64,000 bases of DNA from assembly GCA_963846315.1 (NCBI GenBank), contig CAWJVM010000008.1:310001-374000 (forward strand), written 5' to 3'. Positions 53,779-63,101 of the stretch are shown here, in pieces (position 1 is the first letter of the stretch; each line of letters opens with the position of its first letter). Below the pieces are notes generated by a model. That model was given only the letters and a program-made list of their open reading frames with translations. It did not search any database and was not told where the DNA came from. The position numbers and the translations under genes are program-made. This DNA is from RPQJ01 sp963846315 (GTDB taxonomy: Bacteria; Pseudomonadota; Gammaproteobacteria; Steroidobacterales; Steroidobacteraceae).

Positions 53779-54444
53779 ATGTCTCGACGCATGTGCTTGC
53801 CGTCCTCGCTCTTCCTGCGATCGACTGCCACCGCGGTGCTGCTGGCACTGGGGTCGATCACGGTTGCCGGAGCCGAGCCGCAGTCGAGCGTGACACGAGC
53901 TGACGCGCAGCAACCAGCATCGGTGCCGGCCGCGGAATCCGCCTGGTGGCGGGAGGGCGTGGGCCTGCTCGGATCACTCTGGGACGATGCGCGACTGCGC
54001 CTGCGCGACGACCTTCCCGACTGGTTGCACCATCAATCGCGCCAGGACCGAACGGCGACACTGCCTGCACGAGAGACGGGGGCCGCGTACGTCGCGCTGC
54101 AGGAGGATCGCGCGGACGGCACGGACATGGTCACGCTGCGGTATGGCCTGGGGCGGCAGGGTCCGCTGCGGGCCTATGCCGGCGCGGGCCTCAATCATGC
54201 GCAGTACTACGTCGATGACGACGCTGCCGGGCCCTCGATGCTGACACGCCGCAATCGTCACGTCGCCGTCGGGCCGGCCGCCGAACTCGGCGCCGAACTG
54301 GCGCTGAACGAGCGGGTGAGCGTGAGCGCAGACGTCCGCTGGGCTGACTTCGACGAGCGCGCCGACCTGCTGCGCGGAGCGTACGGGCTGGTCGCCGCCG
54401 ACCCGGTGACGGTCGGGGTCAGCGTCGGGTATCGCTTCCGCTGA
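53779..54444 (+). CDS. small outer-membrane-like protein
   Basis: The 221-residue precursor has a signal peptide (cleavage near VAGAEP). A helical linker (about 55-95) leads to a beta-rich C-terminal half (TLRYGLGRQGPLRAYAGAGLNH, AVGPAAELGAELALNERVSVSADVRWADF) and ends GVSVGYRFR, close to the aromatic ending of outer-membrane barrels. It resembles minimal OmpA/OprF-type barrels. The function is unknown. Confidence 0.6.
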   Translation: MSRRMCLPSSLFLRSTATAVLLALGSITVAGAEPQSSVTRADAQQPASVPAAESAWWREGVGLLGSLWDDARLRLRDDLPDWLHHQSRQDRTATLPARETGAAYVALQEDRADGTDMVTLRYGLGRQGPLRAYAGAGLNHAQYYVDDDAAGPSMLTRRNRHVAVGPAAELGAELALNERVSVSADVRWADFDERADLLRGAYGLVAADPVTVGVSVGYRFR

Positions 54445-54453
54445 GACTCCGCA

Positions 54454-54837
54454 TCAGGCGGACGGGATGAAGTCCTCGTCGCCTTGCTGGATGCGCTCGA
54501 ACTTCAGGAATTCGTAATAGCCGCAGGTGCGGTCTTCCGGGTAGATGCGGCAGACCGACGGCCGCGCTTCGTACACCGTGCAGCGCCGCTGGTCCTGGTC
54601 GAAGAACAGGCACGTCGACTTGAAGACGTGGTCCTTGCGATGGCGCAGCAGCTGCTCGTCGAGTTCCTTCGTCTGATATCGATAGGTGAACTTCAACCTG
54701 GCCGCGGCCTTGCTGATGCCGAAATGCCGTGCCAGTCGCTCGACGTCGAAGTCCTTGATGGCGATGCGCGAATAGCTGCAGCAGTAGCCGGGGCACTGGG
54801 TACAGTCGTAGCGCGGCTTCAGGACTTTCTTCTTCAT
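54454..54837 (-). CDS. YkgJ-family cysteine-cluster protein
   Basis: The ATG at 54837 gives 127 residues. The cysteine pattern CTQCPGYCC near the N-terminus, then STCLFF, RRCTVYEARPSVCRIYP and TCGYYE, is the CxxCxxxCC-type zinc or iron-sulfur cluster signature (formerly UPF0153/YkgJ). Such proteins bind metal; their reaction is not established. Convergent with the preceding small barrel gene (9 bp between stops) and divergent from the P-type ATPase gene. Confidence 0.8.
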   Translation of the reverse strand: MKKKVLKPRYDCTQCPGYCCSYSRIAIKDFDVERLARHFGISKAAARLKFTYRYQTKELDEQLLRHRKDHVFKSTCLFFDQDQRRCTVYEARPSVCRIYPEDRTCGYYEFLKFERIQQGDEDFIPSA

Positions 54838-54962
54838 GCGGATCGGGGGTCTCGTTGCGGAGCGCGGCAGTGTAGCGGGGTCCCCGCGCAGACGCACCGC
54901 TAGGTAGTACCGCGGATTCGCGCGCGCGGGTGTGGCCCGAGAATCGAGCCGAGGTCCGCTCG

Positions 54963-57668
54963 ATGGCCAGATCCCCCGCGACTGCACCCGACCGCCAGCC
55001 GCCGCCGTTGGCATGGCATGCCTTGCCGCCCGAGTCGGCGCTGGCCACCTTGCGGGCCGACGTGGCCCGCGGCCTCACCGCACCCGAGGCCGCTGCCAGA
55101 TTGCGCAGTGACGGCCCCAACGTCCTGCCCGCCCCGCAGGCAGCGAATCCCATCCTGATCTTCCTGCGTCAGTTCCGCAGCCCGCTCGTGTATGTGCTGC
55201 TGGCTGCCGCGGCACTTTCCCTCAGCCTCCGGCACCTGACGGATGCCGGCTTCATCGGCTTCGTGCTGATCGCGAACGCCTTGCTCGGCGCCTGGCAGGA
55301 ACTGCAGGCGGAACGACAGAGCGCCAGCCTGCAGGGCCTGCTGCGCATGCGGGCAACGGTCCTGCGCGACGGCGTCTCGCACGAGATCGACGCAGCACAA
55401 CTCGTGCGTGGCGACATCGTTACGCTCGCAAGCGGCGACCGCGTGCCCGCCGACCTGCGCCTGTGCGAATCGCAGGCGCTGGAAGTGGATGCGTCGATGC
55501 TCACCGGCGAGTCGATCCCCGTCGCCCACGACGCGGCCATCGTCTGCGAGGACGATGCCGCAGTCGCCGATCGCACGAACTGCGCCTTCGCCGGCACGCT
55601 CGTCGTGCGTGGCCGGGCCAGGGGCGTGGTCGTCGCCACCGGACTCGGTACCGAAGTGGGGCGCGTCGCCAGCACGATGACCGGCACGGCAGCAGGCAAG
55701 CCGCCGCTGACGGCCCGCATGGAGCACTTCAGTCGCGTCGTGGCGATCGTCGTCCTGTCGGCCGCGGTGCTGATCGGGCTCTTCGCGGTCCTGGTGCATC
55801 ACCATTCGATCATCACGATGTTCACGTTCGGTGTCGCGCTTGCCGTGTCGGCCATTCCCGAGGCACTGCCAGTGGCCGTGACCATCGCGCTGGCGATCGC
55901 TGCGCGCCGCATGGCCAGCCGCGGCGCCATCGTGCGTCAGTTGCCGGCCGTCGAAGGCCTCGGCAGTTGTTCGCTCGTCGCCAGTGACAAGACCGGCACG
56001 CTGACCTGCAACGAGCTCACCGCGGTCGAGCTGCGTCTGGACGACGGCTCCCGCTGGCAGGCGACCGGCGTGGGCTACCAGCCTGTCGGCGAACTCAGGC
56101 AAATCGATGGCCAGTCCGACGCCGGCGATCAAGTCTTGACCGCGGCGCTGCGCATCGCGGCCGCCTGCAATGAAGCGGAGTTGCTGGCCGAGGACGGTGC
56201 ATGGAGGACTCGAGGCGATCCCACGGACCTCGCGCTCCTCGTGCTCGCGGCGAAAGCCGGCATCCATCGCGCCGCCGTTCTCGCGGAGTGGCCGCGCGTC
56301 GCGCAGATCGCCTACGAGCCCGAACGGAAATACGCCGCCTCGTTCCACCGGCGTGAAGCAACAGGCTGGATCGCCGTCAAGGGCGCTCCCGAACGCGTGT
56401 TCGACATGTGCGAGCTCACGGCGCCGCGCCGCGCACTGCTCGAAGGCGAAGTCGATGCCATGGCGCAGCGTGGGCAGCGCGTGCTCGCCCTGGCCGAAGG
56501 GACGTTCGACGTCGCACTGGAGGCGGCGAACCTCCAGGCTGACCCCATCGGTCTGCATCTCCGCGCGCTCGTGGGACTGATCGATCCGTTGCGTGAAGGC
56601 GCGGCCGAGGCGGTGCGGCAGTGCAGCGACGCGGGAATACGCGTCGTCATGGTCACCGGGGACCATCCGCTGACGGCCCTGGCGATCGCCGACGAGCTCG
56701 GCATTGCGAGCGGCCCGGACGAAGTCATGCACGGCTCGCGGTTGCAGCTCGAGTCGCCCGCGCAATTGCGCGAGGCCATCGGCCGGATCAGGGTCTTTGC
56801 CCGCGTGACGCCGGAGCAGAAGCTAGCCATCGTCGGCGCGGCACAGGCGGCCGGGCATTTCGTCGCCGTGACCGGCGACGGCGTGAACGATGCGCCGGCG
56901 CTTCGCCGCGCCAACATCGGCGTTGCCATGGGACGCGCCGGGACTGACGTCGCGCGCGAAGCGGCCGACCTGGTGCTCAGCGACGACAACTTCGCAACGA
57001 TCGTGGCGGGGGTGGAAGAGGGCCGCATCGCCTATCGCAACATCCGCAACGTCGTATACCTGCTGACCGCCGCGGGCATCGCCGAGGTGCTCACCGTGGG
57101 TCTCGCCGTGCTGGCTGGCTTGCCGCTGCCCTTGCTGCCCGTGCAGCTGCTCTGGCTGAATCTCGTCACGAACGGCGTGCAGGACGTGGGCCTGGCCTTC
57201 GAACGAGGCACCGGCGACGAGCTGCGCGTCCCGCCGCGACCCACGCGCGAGCCGATCTTCAATCGCCTGATGATCCAGCGTGGCCTGCTGGCCGGGCTCT
57301 GGATGTCGGCGCTGGGGCTGGCCCTGTATGTGTGGATGCTGAACTCGGGGCGGCCGCTCGACGAGGCACGCAATGCGTTGCTGCTGCTGATGGTCCTGCT
57401 GCAGAACGTCGATGCGATCAACGCTCGTTCCGAAACGACCTCCGTGCTGCGCTTGCCGCTGCACAACAATCCGGTGCTGATGGCCGGTATCGGCGTGGCG
57501 CTCGGATTGCATGTGGTCGCCATGTACGTGCCCTGGCTGCAGGGCGTACTTTCCGTGGCGCCACCGTCGCACGGCGACTGGCTATTGCTGCCCGTGCTCG
57601 CGGTCTCGCTGCTCGCGCTGATGGAAGCGCAGAAGTACTGGCGGAATTCGCGCGCTCAGTGGACCTGA
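54963..57668 (+). CDS. P-type cation-transporting ATPase (P2A-like)
   Basis: The ATG at 54963 gives 901 residues. N-terminal cation-ATPase domain, then QFRSPLVYVLLAAAALSL membrane entry, the actuator TGES (LTGESIP), membrane motif SAIPEALPVAV, the phosphorylation site DKTGTLTC, a nucleotide-binding segment with KGAPERVF, and the hinge VTGDGVNDAPAL. C-terminal helices follow (LPVQLLWLNLVTNGVQDVGLAFE). The PEALP variant in membrane helix 4 is near the PEGLP of Ca2+ pumps. It probably exports Ca2+ or another divalent cation. The 3' end overlaps the convergent hydroxylase-fusion gene by 13 bp. Confidence 0.9.
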   Translation: MARSPATAPDRQPPPLAWHALPPESALATLRADVARGLTAPEAAARLRSDGPNVLPAPQAANPILIFLRQFRSPLVYVLLAAAALSLSLRHLTDAGFIGFVLIANALLGAWQELQAERQSASLQGLLRMRATVLRDGVSHEIDAAQLVRGDIVTLASGDRVPADLRLCESQALEVDASMLTGESIPVAHDAAIVCEDDAAVADRTNCAFAGTLVVRGRARGVVVATGLGTEVGRVASTMTGTAAGKPPLTARMEHFSRVVAIVVLSAAVLIGLFAVLVHHHSIITMFTFGVALAVSAIPEALPVAVTIALAIAARRMASRGAIVRQLPAVEGLGSCSLVASDKTGTLTCNELTAVELRLDDGSRWQATGVGYQPVGELRQIDGQSDAGDQVLTAALRIAAACNEAELLAEDGAWRTRGDPTDLALLVLAAKAGIHRAAVLAEWPRVAQIAYEPERKYAASFHRREATGWIAVKGAPERVFDMCELTAPRRALLEGEVDAMAQRGQRVLALAEGTFDVALEAANLQADPIGLHLRALVGLIDPLREGAAEAVRQCSDAGIRVVMVTGDHPLTALAIADELGIASGPDEVMHGSRLQLESPAQLREAIGRIRVFARVTPEQKLAIVGAAQAAGHFVAVTGDGVNDAPALRRANIGVAMGRAGTDVAREAADLVLSDDNFATIVAGVEEGRIAYRNIRNVVYLLTAAGIAEVLTVGLAVLAGLPLPLLPVQLLWLNLVTNGVQDVGLAFERGTGDELRVPPRPTREPIFNRLMIQRGLLAGLWMSALGLALYVWMLNSGRPLDEARNALLLLMVLLQNVDAINARSETTSVLRLPLHNNPVLMAGIGVALGLHVVAMYVPWLQGVLSVAPPSHGDWLLLPVLAVSLLALMEAQKYWRNSRAQWT

Positions 57669-60004
57669 GCGCCAGGCTGGGCATCAGGCCAGCGCGCGAT
57701 GCGCAACTGGCCGCCCGCCAGCTTTCCGGGCGTTGACGTCGTCAACACCAGTGCGGCCTTGCCGCGGACGAGTTCGACGTCCCCAAGCCGGATCCAGCGC
57801 CGCCCCCAGGTGGTCGGGTCGACCGTGGCCAGCTCGCTGCGCCGGTCGGGCGTCACTACGGTCGCGAGCGCTTCGTGCGTGTTGCCGGGGTCGGCGTCGT
57901 ACCAGAGCGCGAGTTCGTACCGGCCCGGCTGCGCCACGCGCCATTGCCAGCGAACCACGCCGTCCCGTGCCACCGAGGCATCGACATACCGGGGTGCACT
58001 GCCTGCGGCATCGTCCAGTTGCAGCTCCTGCAGCAGTCGCGCCGTGAAATCGCCGAGCTTCGCGACATCCCAGGGCTCGGGTTCCTGCGAATCCCAGCCG
58101 TCCGTGAAGGCCGCGATGACCAGGCGCTGGCCGTGCGGCAACTCGGCGTACATCACGTCCTGCAGCGTGTCGAAGGCACTGCCGATCTTGTTCTCGTGCA
58201 GGGAACCTGGAGGCAGCCCGCCGCCGAGACTGCTGTGGCCCGAGAAGGCCGGCCGCCGCAGCAACGAGCGCATGTAGGCCGTCGCCTGCGGCTCGAGGGT
58301 GCCCAATGCCACGTTGAGCATCAGGGCCGCGGCCAGGTCCGCCGTCATCGCGTTGCGACCGAGACGTTGCCAGGCGAGCTGCTCCAGGCCGGCGGGCTCC
58401 TCGCCGGAATTCGTCGGGTAGGTCTTCGTGAACAGTCGCTGCGAACCAAGCAGTTCCGCTGACTCGAGCAAGCGCTCCGTATAGCGACGCCGTTCGATCC
58501 ACGCGTCGGCGTCGCTGCCGGACACGGGCGCGTTCGACACCCCGCTGATGCGGTCGACGACCTCGCCGGTCGCCACGTTGTCGGAGTCAACGATCATCGG
58601 CCGTACGAACTGGTCGAGGCAATCCGGTGCCTGGCCCTGTTCGCGACACCAGTGCACCGCACCGACGAGAAATCCCAGCTTCACGCTGCTGGCCGGGTAC
58701 GCGAGGCGGTCGCCTTCGACCGCGCCCCGACGCCAGCGATCGTCGCGATCCTGCAGCAACACGGTCACGTGCATGCGATCGAAACCCTGTTGCGCCAGGA
58801 AATCAGTACGCGCACGTTCGACGGCGCGCTGCACCCTCGCGTCGTCGACCACCACAGGAATAATGGCCCGGGGCGCAGCGGATGCGCCGGCCGCAACGAT
58901 TGCGATGCCGACCGCCGCGAGCTCGACCGCGATCGCCTGGCCCAGGCGCAAGCGTGCCTGCATGACCGCACCCGTCAGCCACAGCACGGCGATCACCGCC
59001 GCGGCTCCTGCGATCAGCGGCAGCCCTGCGAGAGCTTCGACGTACCAGAGCAGCAGCATCGAGCCGAGGATGGCCAGGGTGAGTTGCGCGACAGCAAACA
59101 CCTGCACCGGGCGAGCCATCGGCGGGTCGTACGTCTGCACCTGGGCCACGTCGAAATGCGGCTTGTGCCACGCCATGCCGTCCGCTCCTGCCGGTTGCCA
59201 ACCGGGCGGCTTCAGCCACACGCGGAGCCGGTCACCCCAGGCTCGGCATTGCATGGACTTGCGGGCGAGGTCGGCATACACCTCGAAGTTGGCCCACAGT
59301 GGATCCCAGGAGTTCAGCGGCGTGCGCGTGCCGTATACGCAGCGCTCTGTCTCGTCGACGAACGTCCCGAAGAGGCGATCCCACGCCATCAAGATACCGC
59401 CGTAGTTGCGGTCGATGTAGCGGTCATTCACGGCGTGGTGCACGCGATGGTTCGACGGCGAGGCGAACCAGCGGTCGAACCAGCCGAGCTTGCCGATGAC
59501 TTCGGTGTGAATCCAGTACTGGTAGAGCAGGTCGACGATCGCCGCCACTGCGAACATGGCGGGCGGCACGCCCGCGACGGCCATCGGCAGGTAGAAGATC
59601 CAGCCCAGGAACGCGCCGCTGCTGGTCTGCCGCAGCGCCGTCGAGAGGTTGTAGCGCTGGCTCTGGTGATGCACCACGTGCGCAGCCCAGAACACTGCAC
59701 TCTCGTGACCGAACCGGTGATTCCAGTAATAGCAGAAGTCGTAAAACACAATGGCGAGCAGCCAGGCCCACCACTCGAGCGGCCAGGTGCCGAGAGCGAT
59801 GTGCTCGAAGACCAGCGCGTAGACGCCGTAGTTGAACACCCGCACGAAGAGCCCGACCACCTGGCTCAGCACGCCGAGGCTCAGGCTGTTGATCGCGTCG
59901 TTGAGCCGGTAGGAGCCGGCCAGGCCGCGGGCGCGCGCCACCAGCAGCTCCACCCCAATCAACAGGAAGAACACCGGTGTCGCGAGTGCAATGACCTTGC
60001 CCAT
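57656..60004 (-). CDS. fusion: AGMO/sterol desaturase-like membrane hydroxylase + beta-lactamase-like serine hydrolase + beta-sandwich
   Basis: A single 782-residue frame with no break. Residues about 1-250 are a fatty acid hydroxylase/AGMO-like domain with the di-iron histidines in HRFGH (96-100), HVVHH (109-113) and HRVHH (186-190) and the family string QSQRYNLSTALRQ. Four more hydrophobic segments fill 295-375. Residues about 385-665 look like a class A beta-lactamase-fold domain: SSVK (439-442, the SxxK pair), SDN (474-476) and KIG (606-608, in place of KTG). Residues about 665-782 are a golvesin/CBM-like beta-sandwich. The hydrolase part would be extracytoplasmic, after the last membrane helix. 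glpK lies 10 bp upstream on the same strand. Confidence 0.8.
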   Translation of the reverse strand: MGKVIALATPVFFLLIGVELLVARARGLAGSYRLNDAINSLSLGVLSQVVGLFVRVFNYGVYALVFEHIALGTWPLEWWAWLLAIVFYDFCYYWNHRFGHESAVFWAAHVVHHQSQRYNLSTALRQTSSGAFLGWIFYLPMAVAGVPPAMFAVAAIVDLLYQYWIHTEVIGKLGWFDRWFASPSNHRVHHAVNDRYIDRNYGGILMAWDRLFGTFVDETERCVYGTRTPLNSWDPLWANFEVYADLARKSMQCRAWGDRLRVWLKPPGWQPAGADGMAWHKPHFDVAQVQTYDPPMARPVQVFAVAQLTLAILGSMLLLWYVEALAGLPLIAGAAAVIAVLWLTGAVMQARLRLGQAIAVELAAVGIAIVAAGASAAPRAIIPVVVDDARVQRAVERARTDFLAQQGFDRMHVTVLLQDRDDRWRRGAVEGDRLAYPASSVKLGFLVGAVHWCREQGQAPDCLDQFVRPMIVDSDNVATGEVVDRISGVSNAPVSGSDADAWIERRRYTERLLESAELLGSQRLFTKTYPTNSGEEPAGLEQLAWQRLGRNAMTADLAAALMLNVALGTLEPQATAYMRSLLRRPAFSGHSSLGGGLPPGSLHENKIGSAFDTLQDVMYAELPHGQRLVIAAFTDGWDSQEPEPWDVAKLGDFTARLLQELQLDDAAGSAPRYVDASVARDGVVRWQWRVAQPGRYELALWYDADPGNTHEALATVVTPDRRSELATVDPTTWGRRWIRLGDVELVRGKAALVLTTSTPGKLAGGQLRIARWPDAQPGAQVH

Positions 60005-60013
60005 GGGTCGATC

Positions 60014-61507
60014 CTAACCCTCGACGTGCCAGCCGCGCGATCGCTCGACGGCCTGTCCCCAGCGCGCCAGGCGGGCACCAGCCTCGTCGCGCGACATCTG
60101 CGGCTCGAACCGCCGTTCGACCCGCCAGTTCGCCGCGACCTCGGCCGGCGACGCCCAGAATCCCGTGCCGAGTCCCGCCAGGTACGCCGCTCCGAGCGCC
60201 GTCGTTTCCGTGACCTGCGGTCGCACGACCGGCACGCCGAGGAGGTCGGCCTGGAACTGCATCAGCAGATTGTTCGCTGTGACGCCGCCGTCGACACGCA
60301 GTTCGACCAGCGGATGGCGAGCGTCGCGTTGCATCGCCATGAGCACCTCGGCGCTCTGGAAGGCGATGGCTTCCAGCGCGGCGCGGGCGATGTGGGCACG
60401 CGTCGTTCCGCGCGACAGCCCGACCATCGTGCCGCGCGCGTACGCATCCCAGTGCGGGCTGCCGAGTCCGGTGAAGGCGGGCACGAGGTAGACGCCGCCG
60501 GTATCGGCAACGCTCGCTGCCAACGCTTCGATGTCGGCGGAGCGCTCGATGATGCCGAGCCCGTCCCGCAACCACTGCACGACCGCGCCTCCGACGAACA
60601 CCGCGCCTTCCAGCGCATAGCGCAGGTCCGTCGTCTGCCAGGCGATGGTGGTCAGCAGCCGGTTGCTCGAGGCCAGCGGCGACGTGCCGGTGTTCATCAG
60701 CAGGAAGCAGCCCGTGCCGTACGTGTTCTTGGCCATGCCGGGCTCGAAGCAGGCCTGGCCGAACAATGCCGCCTGCTGGTCGCCCGCGATCCCCGCAATC
60801 GGTACCGAGTACGCACCGAGCGTGGCGACCGGCGCGTCCAGCCTGAGTGACGACGGCACGACCTGTGGCAGCACGGCGCGTGGAATGCGCAGCCGTTCGA
60901 GCATGAAGTCGTCCCATTGGGCGCTCGTGACGTTGAGCAGCAGGGTGCGGCTGGCATTGGACACGTCGGTCACGTGCCGGGCGCCGTTCGACAGTTTCCA
61001 CACCAGCCAGCTGTCGATCGTGCCGAAGGCGAGTTCGCCTTTTTCCGCGCGCTGACGCGCTCCCGGCACGTGATCGAGCAGCCATGCCAGCTTGGTGCCC
61101 GAGAAATAGGGATCGAGCAGCAGTCCTGTGCGCCGCGCGACTTCGGGTTCCAGGCCGTCGGCCTTGAGTTGCTGGCACAGGTCGGCCGTGCGTCGATCCT
61201 GCCAGACGATGGCCGGTGCGATCGGCCGGCCGGTGCTGCGGTCCCACAGCACGGTGGTCTCACGCTGGTTGGTGATGCCGATGGCCGCGACGTCCGCCGG
61301 CGTCGCGCGTGCCCGCGCGAGCACTTCGGTGATCGTCGCCGCCTGCGTCGCCCAGATCTCCTCCGCATCGTGCTCGACCCAGCCGGAGCGCGGAAAGTGC
61401 TGCGTGAATTCGCGTTGCGCGGTCGCCACCGGCATGCCGGCGGCGTCGAACAGGATCGACCGCGAGCTGGTAGTGCCCTGGTCGAGCGCGAGGATGAACT
61501 GCGGCAT
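60014..61507 (-). CDS. glpK: glycerol kinase
   Basis: The ATG at 61507 gives 497 residues, the normal GlpK length. Landmarks: FILALDQGTTSSRSILFD (N-terminal ATPase fold), GITNQRETTVLWDR, the glycerol-binding WLVWKLSNG and DVSNASRTLLLN, GIAGDQQAALFGQ and TGLGSPHWDAYARG. It phosphorylates glycerol to glycerol-3-phosphate. No glpF or glpD is near. The neighbouring hydroxylase fusion gene begins only 10 bp after the glpK stop, so a link to glycerol ether lipids (AGMO-type substrate) can be proposed. Confidence 0.93.
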   Translation of the reverse strand: MPQFILALDQGTTSSRSILFDAAGMPVATAQREFTQHFPRSGWVEHDAEEIWATQAATITEVLARARATPADVAAIGITNQRETTVLWDRSTGRPIAPAIVWQDRRTADLCQQLKADGLEPEVARRTGLLLDPYFSGTKLAWLLDHVPGARQRAEKGELAFGTIDSWLVWKLSNGARHVTDVSNASRTLLLNVTSAQWDDFMLERLRIPRAVLPQVVPSSLRLDAPVATLGAYSVPIAGIAGDQQAALFGQACFEPGMAKNTYGTGCFLLMNTGTSPLASSNRLLTTIAWQTTDLRYALEGAVFVGGAVVQWLRDGLGIIERSADIEALAASVADTGGVYLVPAFTGLGSPHWDAYARGTMVGLSRGTTRAHIARAALEAIAFQSAEVLMAMQRDARHPLVELRVDGGVTANNLLMQFQADLLGVPVVRPQVTETTALGAAYLAGLGTGFWASPAEVAANWRVERRFEPQMSRDEAGARLARWGQAVERSRGWHVEG

Positions 61508-61839
61508 GACGTACCTGCGGGGGCGAGTCCCGATTCTAGTGGCGGAATCAGCCACTGTTGCACTGATGCGGCGCCCCGGGGACCGCGTGCTTCCACTTCA
61601 CCGTCCGCGGGGACATATTGCGATGGCGGATGTTTGGAATGGGTCCAATGCCGCAACCCGATTCATCGCCGTGACTGACCGTTGCAGGTACTCGGGAGTC
61701 GTCGCTTGGTGGCCGCTGAATCCACGCCGTGGCGTCGTGCGAACCGGCATAGTCTAAATGCGTGGCAAACAATGGTTTGCCGACAGGGCGACCCTGCAAA
61801 TCGGGCGGTCGTCTGAACGTAATCATAAGGATTGTTCGC
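61508..61839. promoter_or_regulatory. divergent intergenic region (glpK / DcaP porin) with palindromes
   Basis: This 332-bp gap holds the promoters of glpK (minus) and the porin gene (plus). Two palindromes lie close together: GGCAAAC-AATG-GTTTGCC (61764-61781) and CAGGG-CGA-CCCTG (61784-61796). They end 44 bp before the porin start codon and are good operator candidates. No gene was seen in this gap. Confidence 0.4.
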
Positions 61840-63075
61840 ATGAAATCGACCTCAGATCCAGCGGCAGGCTTGCTGGCGCGGGCTGTCGCCGTGTGCATGT
61901 GCGCGGGGGGAGTGACGGCTAACGTGAATGCAGAGGACGCCAGCCGTTCATTCGAGATCTACGGCTTCGCGCAAGCCGATTACATCCAGGACTTCGACGG
62001 CCGGCTGGACCCGGACTGGGACGACGCGTTCCGGCCCTCGAAGATCGGCATCGATGAGCAGTTCGGCAGCGACGGCCAGTCGAGCATCAGCGTCAAGCAG
62101 AGCCGTTTCGGCGTGAAGGGCACGATGCCGACGGGGTCGACCACGGCGCCGCTCAACTTCAAGTTCGAGTTCGACCTGTTCGGGACGGGCGCCGACGCCG
62201 GACAGACCACTTTCCGCCTGCGTCACGCGTACGGTGAGTGGGGTTCGCTGCTGGCGGGGCAGACCAACAGCCTGTTCATGGACGGCGACGTGTTCCCGAA
62301 CACGATCGACTACTGGGGTCCGGCGGGCATGGTGTTCTACCGCAACGTGCAGCTCCGCTGGACGCCGTTCAAGAACGACCACAGCCACTTCGCCATCGCC
62401 ATCGAACGGCCGGGCAATGACATCGACTCCGGCAACGTCCGCCTGATCGAAGGGTTCGAAGATGCCCAGATCCAGAACGACGAGACGCTGCCAGACCTGA
62501 CGGCGCAGTACCGCTACGGCGGCGACTGGGGCCACCTGCAGTTCGCGGGCATCCTGCGCAAAGTCGGCTTCGAAGTGCGCGAGACACCGGCCGACCGCTG
62601 GTCGAGCGGCAGCGAGACGGGTTGGGGCATCAACTTCGGTTCCGCGATCAACACCTTCGGCAGCGACAAGATCCTGCTGCAGGTCGTCTACGGCGAAGGC
62701 ATTGCCAATTACATGAACGACGGCGGCATGGACCTGGCGCCGACCGCTGCCTTCGACGAGGAAACGGTCACCAACGTCGAGGCCGAGGCTATCCCGCTCA
62801 CGGGCATCGTGGCGTACTACGACCATTACTGGACCCCCAAGTGGTCGAGCTCGATCGGCTACAGCTACACCGAAGTCGACAACACCAACTTCCAGTCGCC
62901 CGACACCTTCAACAAGGGTGAATACGCCTCGGTGAACCTGCTGCACTATCCGGGCGAGAACCTGATGCTCGGCGGCGAGTTCCTCTACGGCCGGCGCACC
63001 AACAACGACGGCGCGGACGGCGACGACATGCGCTTCCAGTTCACGGTCAAGTACAACTTCGGCATCAAGCTCTGA
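61840..63075 (+). CDS. DcaP-like trimeric outer membrane porin
   Basis: The ATG at 61840 has AAGGA 8 nt upstream. The 411-residue precursor has a signal peptide ending near NVNA, then a 16-strand barrel of the DcaP family: FEIYGFAQADYIQDF at the N-terminus, SVKQSRFGVKG, LRHAYGEWGSLLAGQTNSLFMDGDVFPNTIDYWGP (read in two parts) and the C-terminus FQFTVKYNFGIKL. DcaP porins admit dicarboxylates and peptides such as sulbactam-like acids. It lies 26 bp before the glutaminase gene. Confidence 0.88.
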   Translation: MKSTSDPAAGLLARAVAVCMCAGGVTANVNAEDASRSFEIYGFAQADYIQDFDGRLDPDWDDAFRPSKIGIDEQFGSDGQSSISVKQSRFGVKGTMPTGSTTAPLNFKFEFDLFGTGADAGQTTFRLRHAYGEWGSLLAGQTNSLFMDGDVFPNTIDYWGPAGMVFYRNVQLRWTPFKNDHSHFAIAIERPGNDIDSGNVRLIEGFEDAQIQNDETLPDLTAQYRYGGDWGHLQFAGILRKVGFEVRETPADRWSSGSETGWGINFGSAINTFGSDKILLQVVYGEGIANYMNDGGMDLAPTAAFDEETVTNVEAEAIPLTGIVAYYDHYWTPKWSSSIGYSYTEVDNTNFQSPDTFNKGEYASVNLLHYPGENLMLGGEFLYGRRTNNDGADGDDMRFQFTVKYNFGIKL

Positions 63076-63101
63076 TGCCGTTTGCCTCAGGGGAGACGAT
63101 C

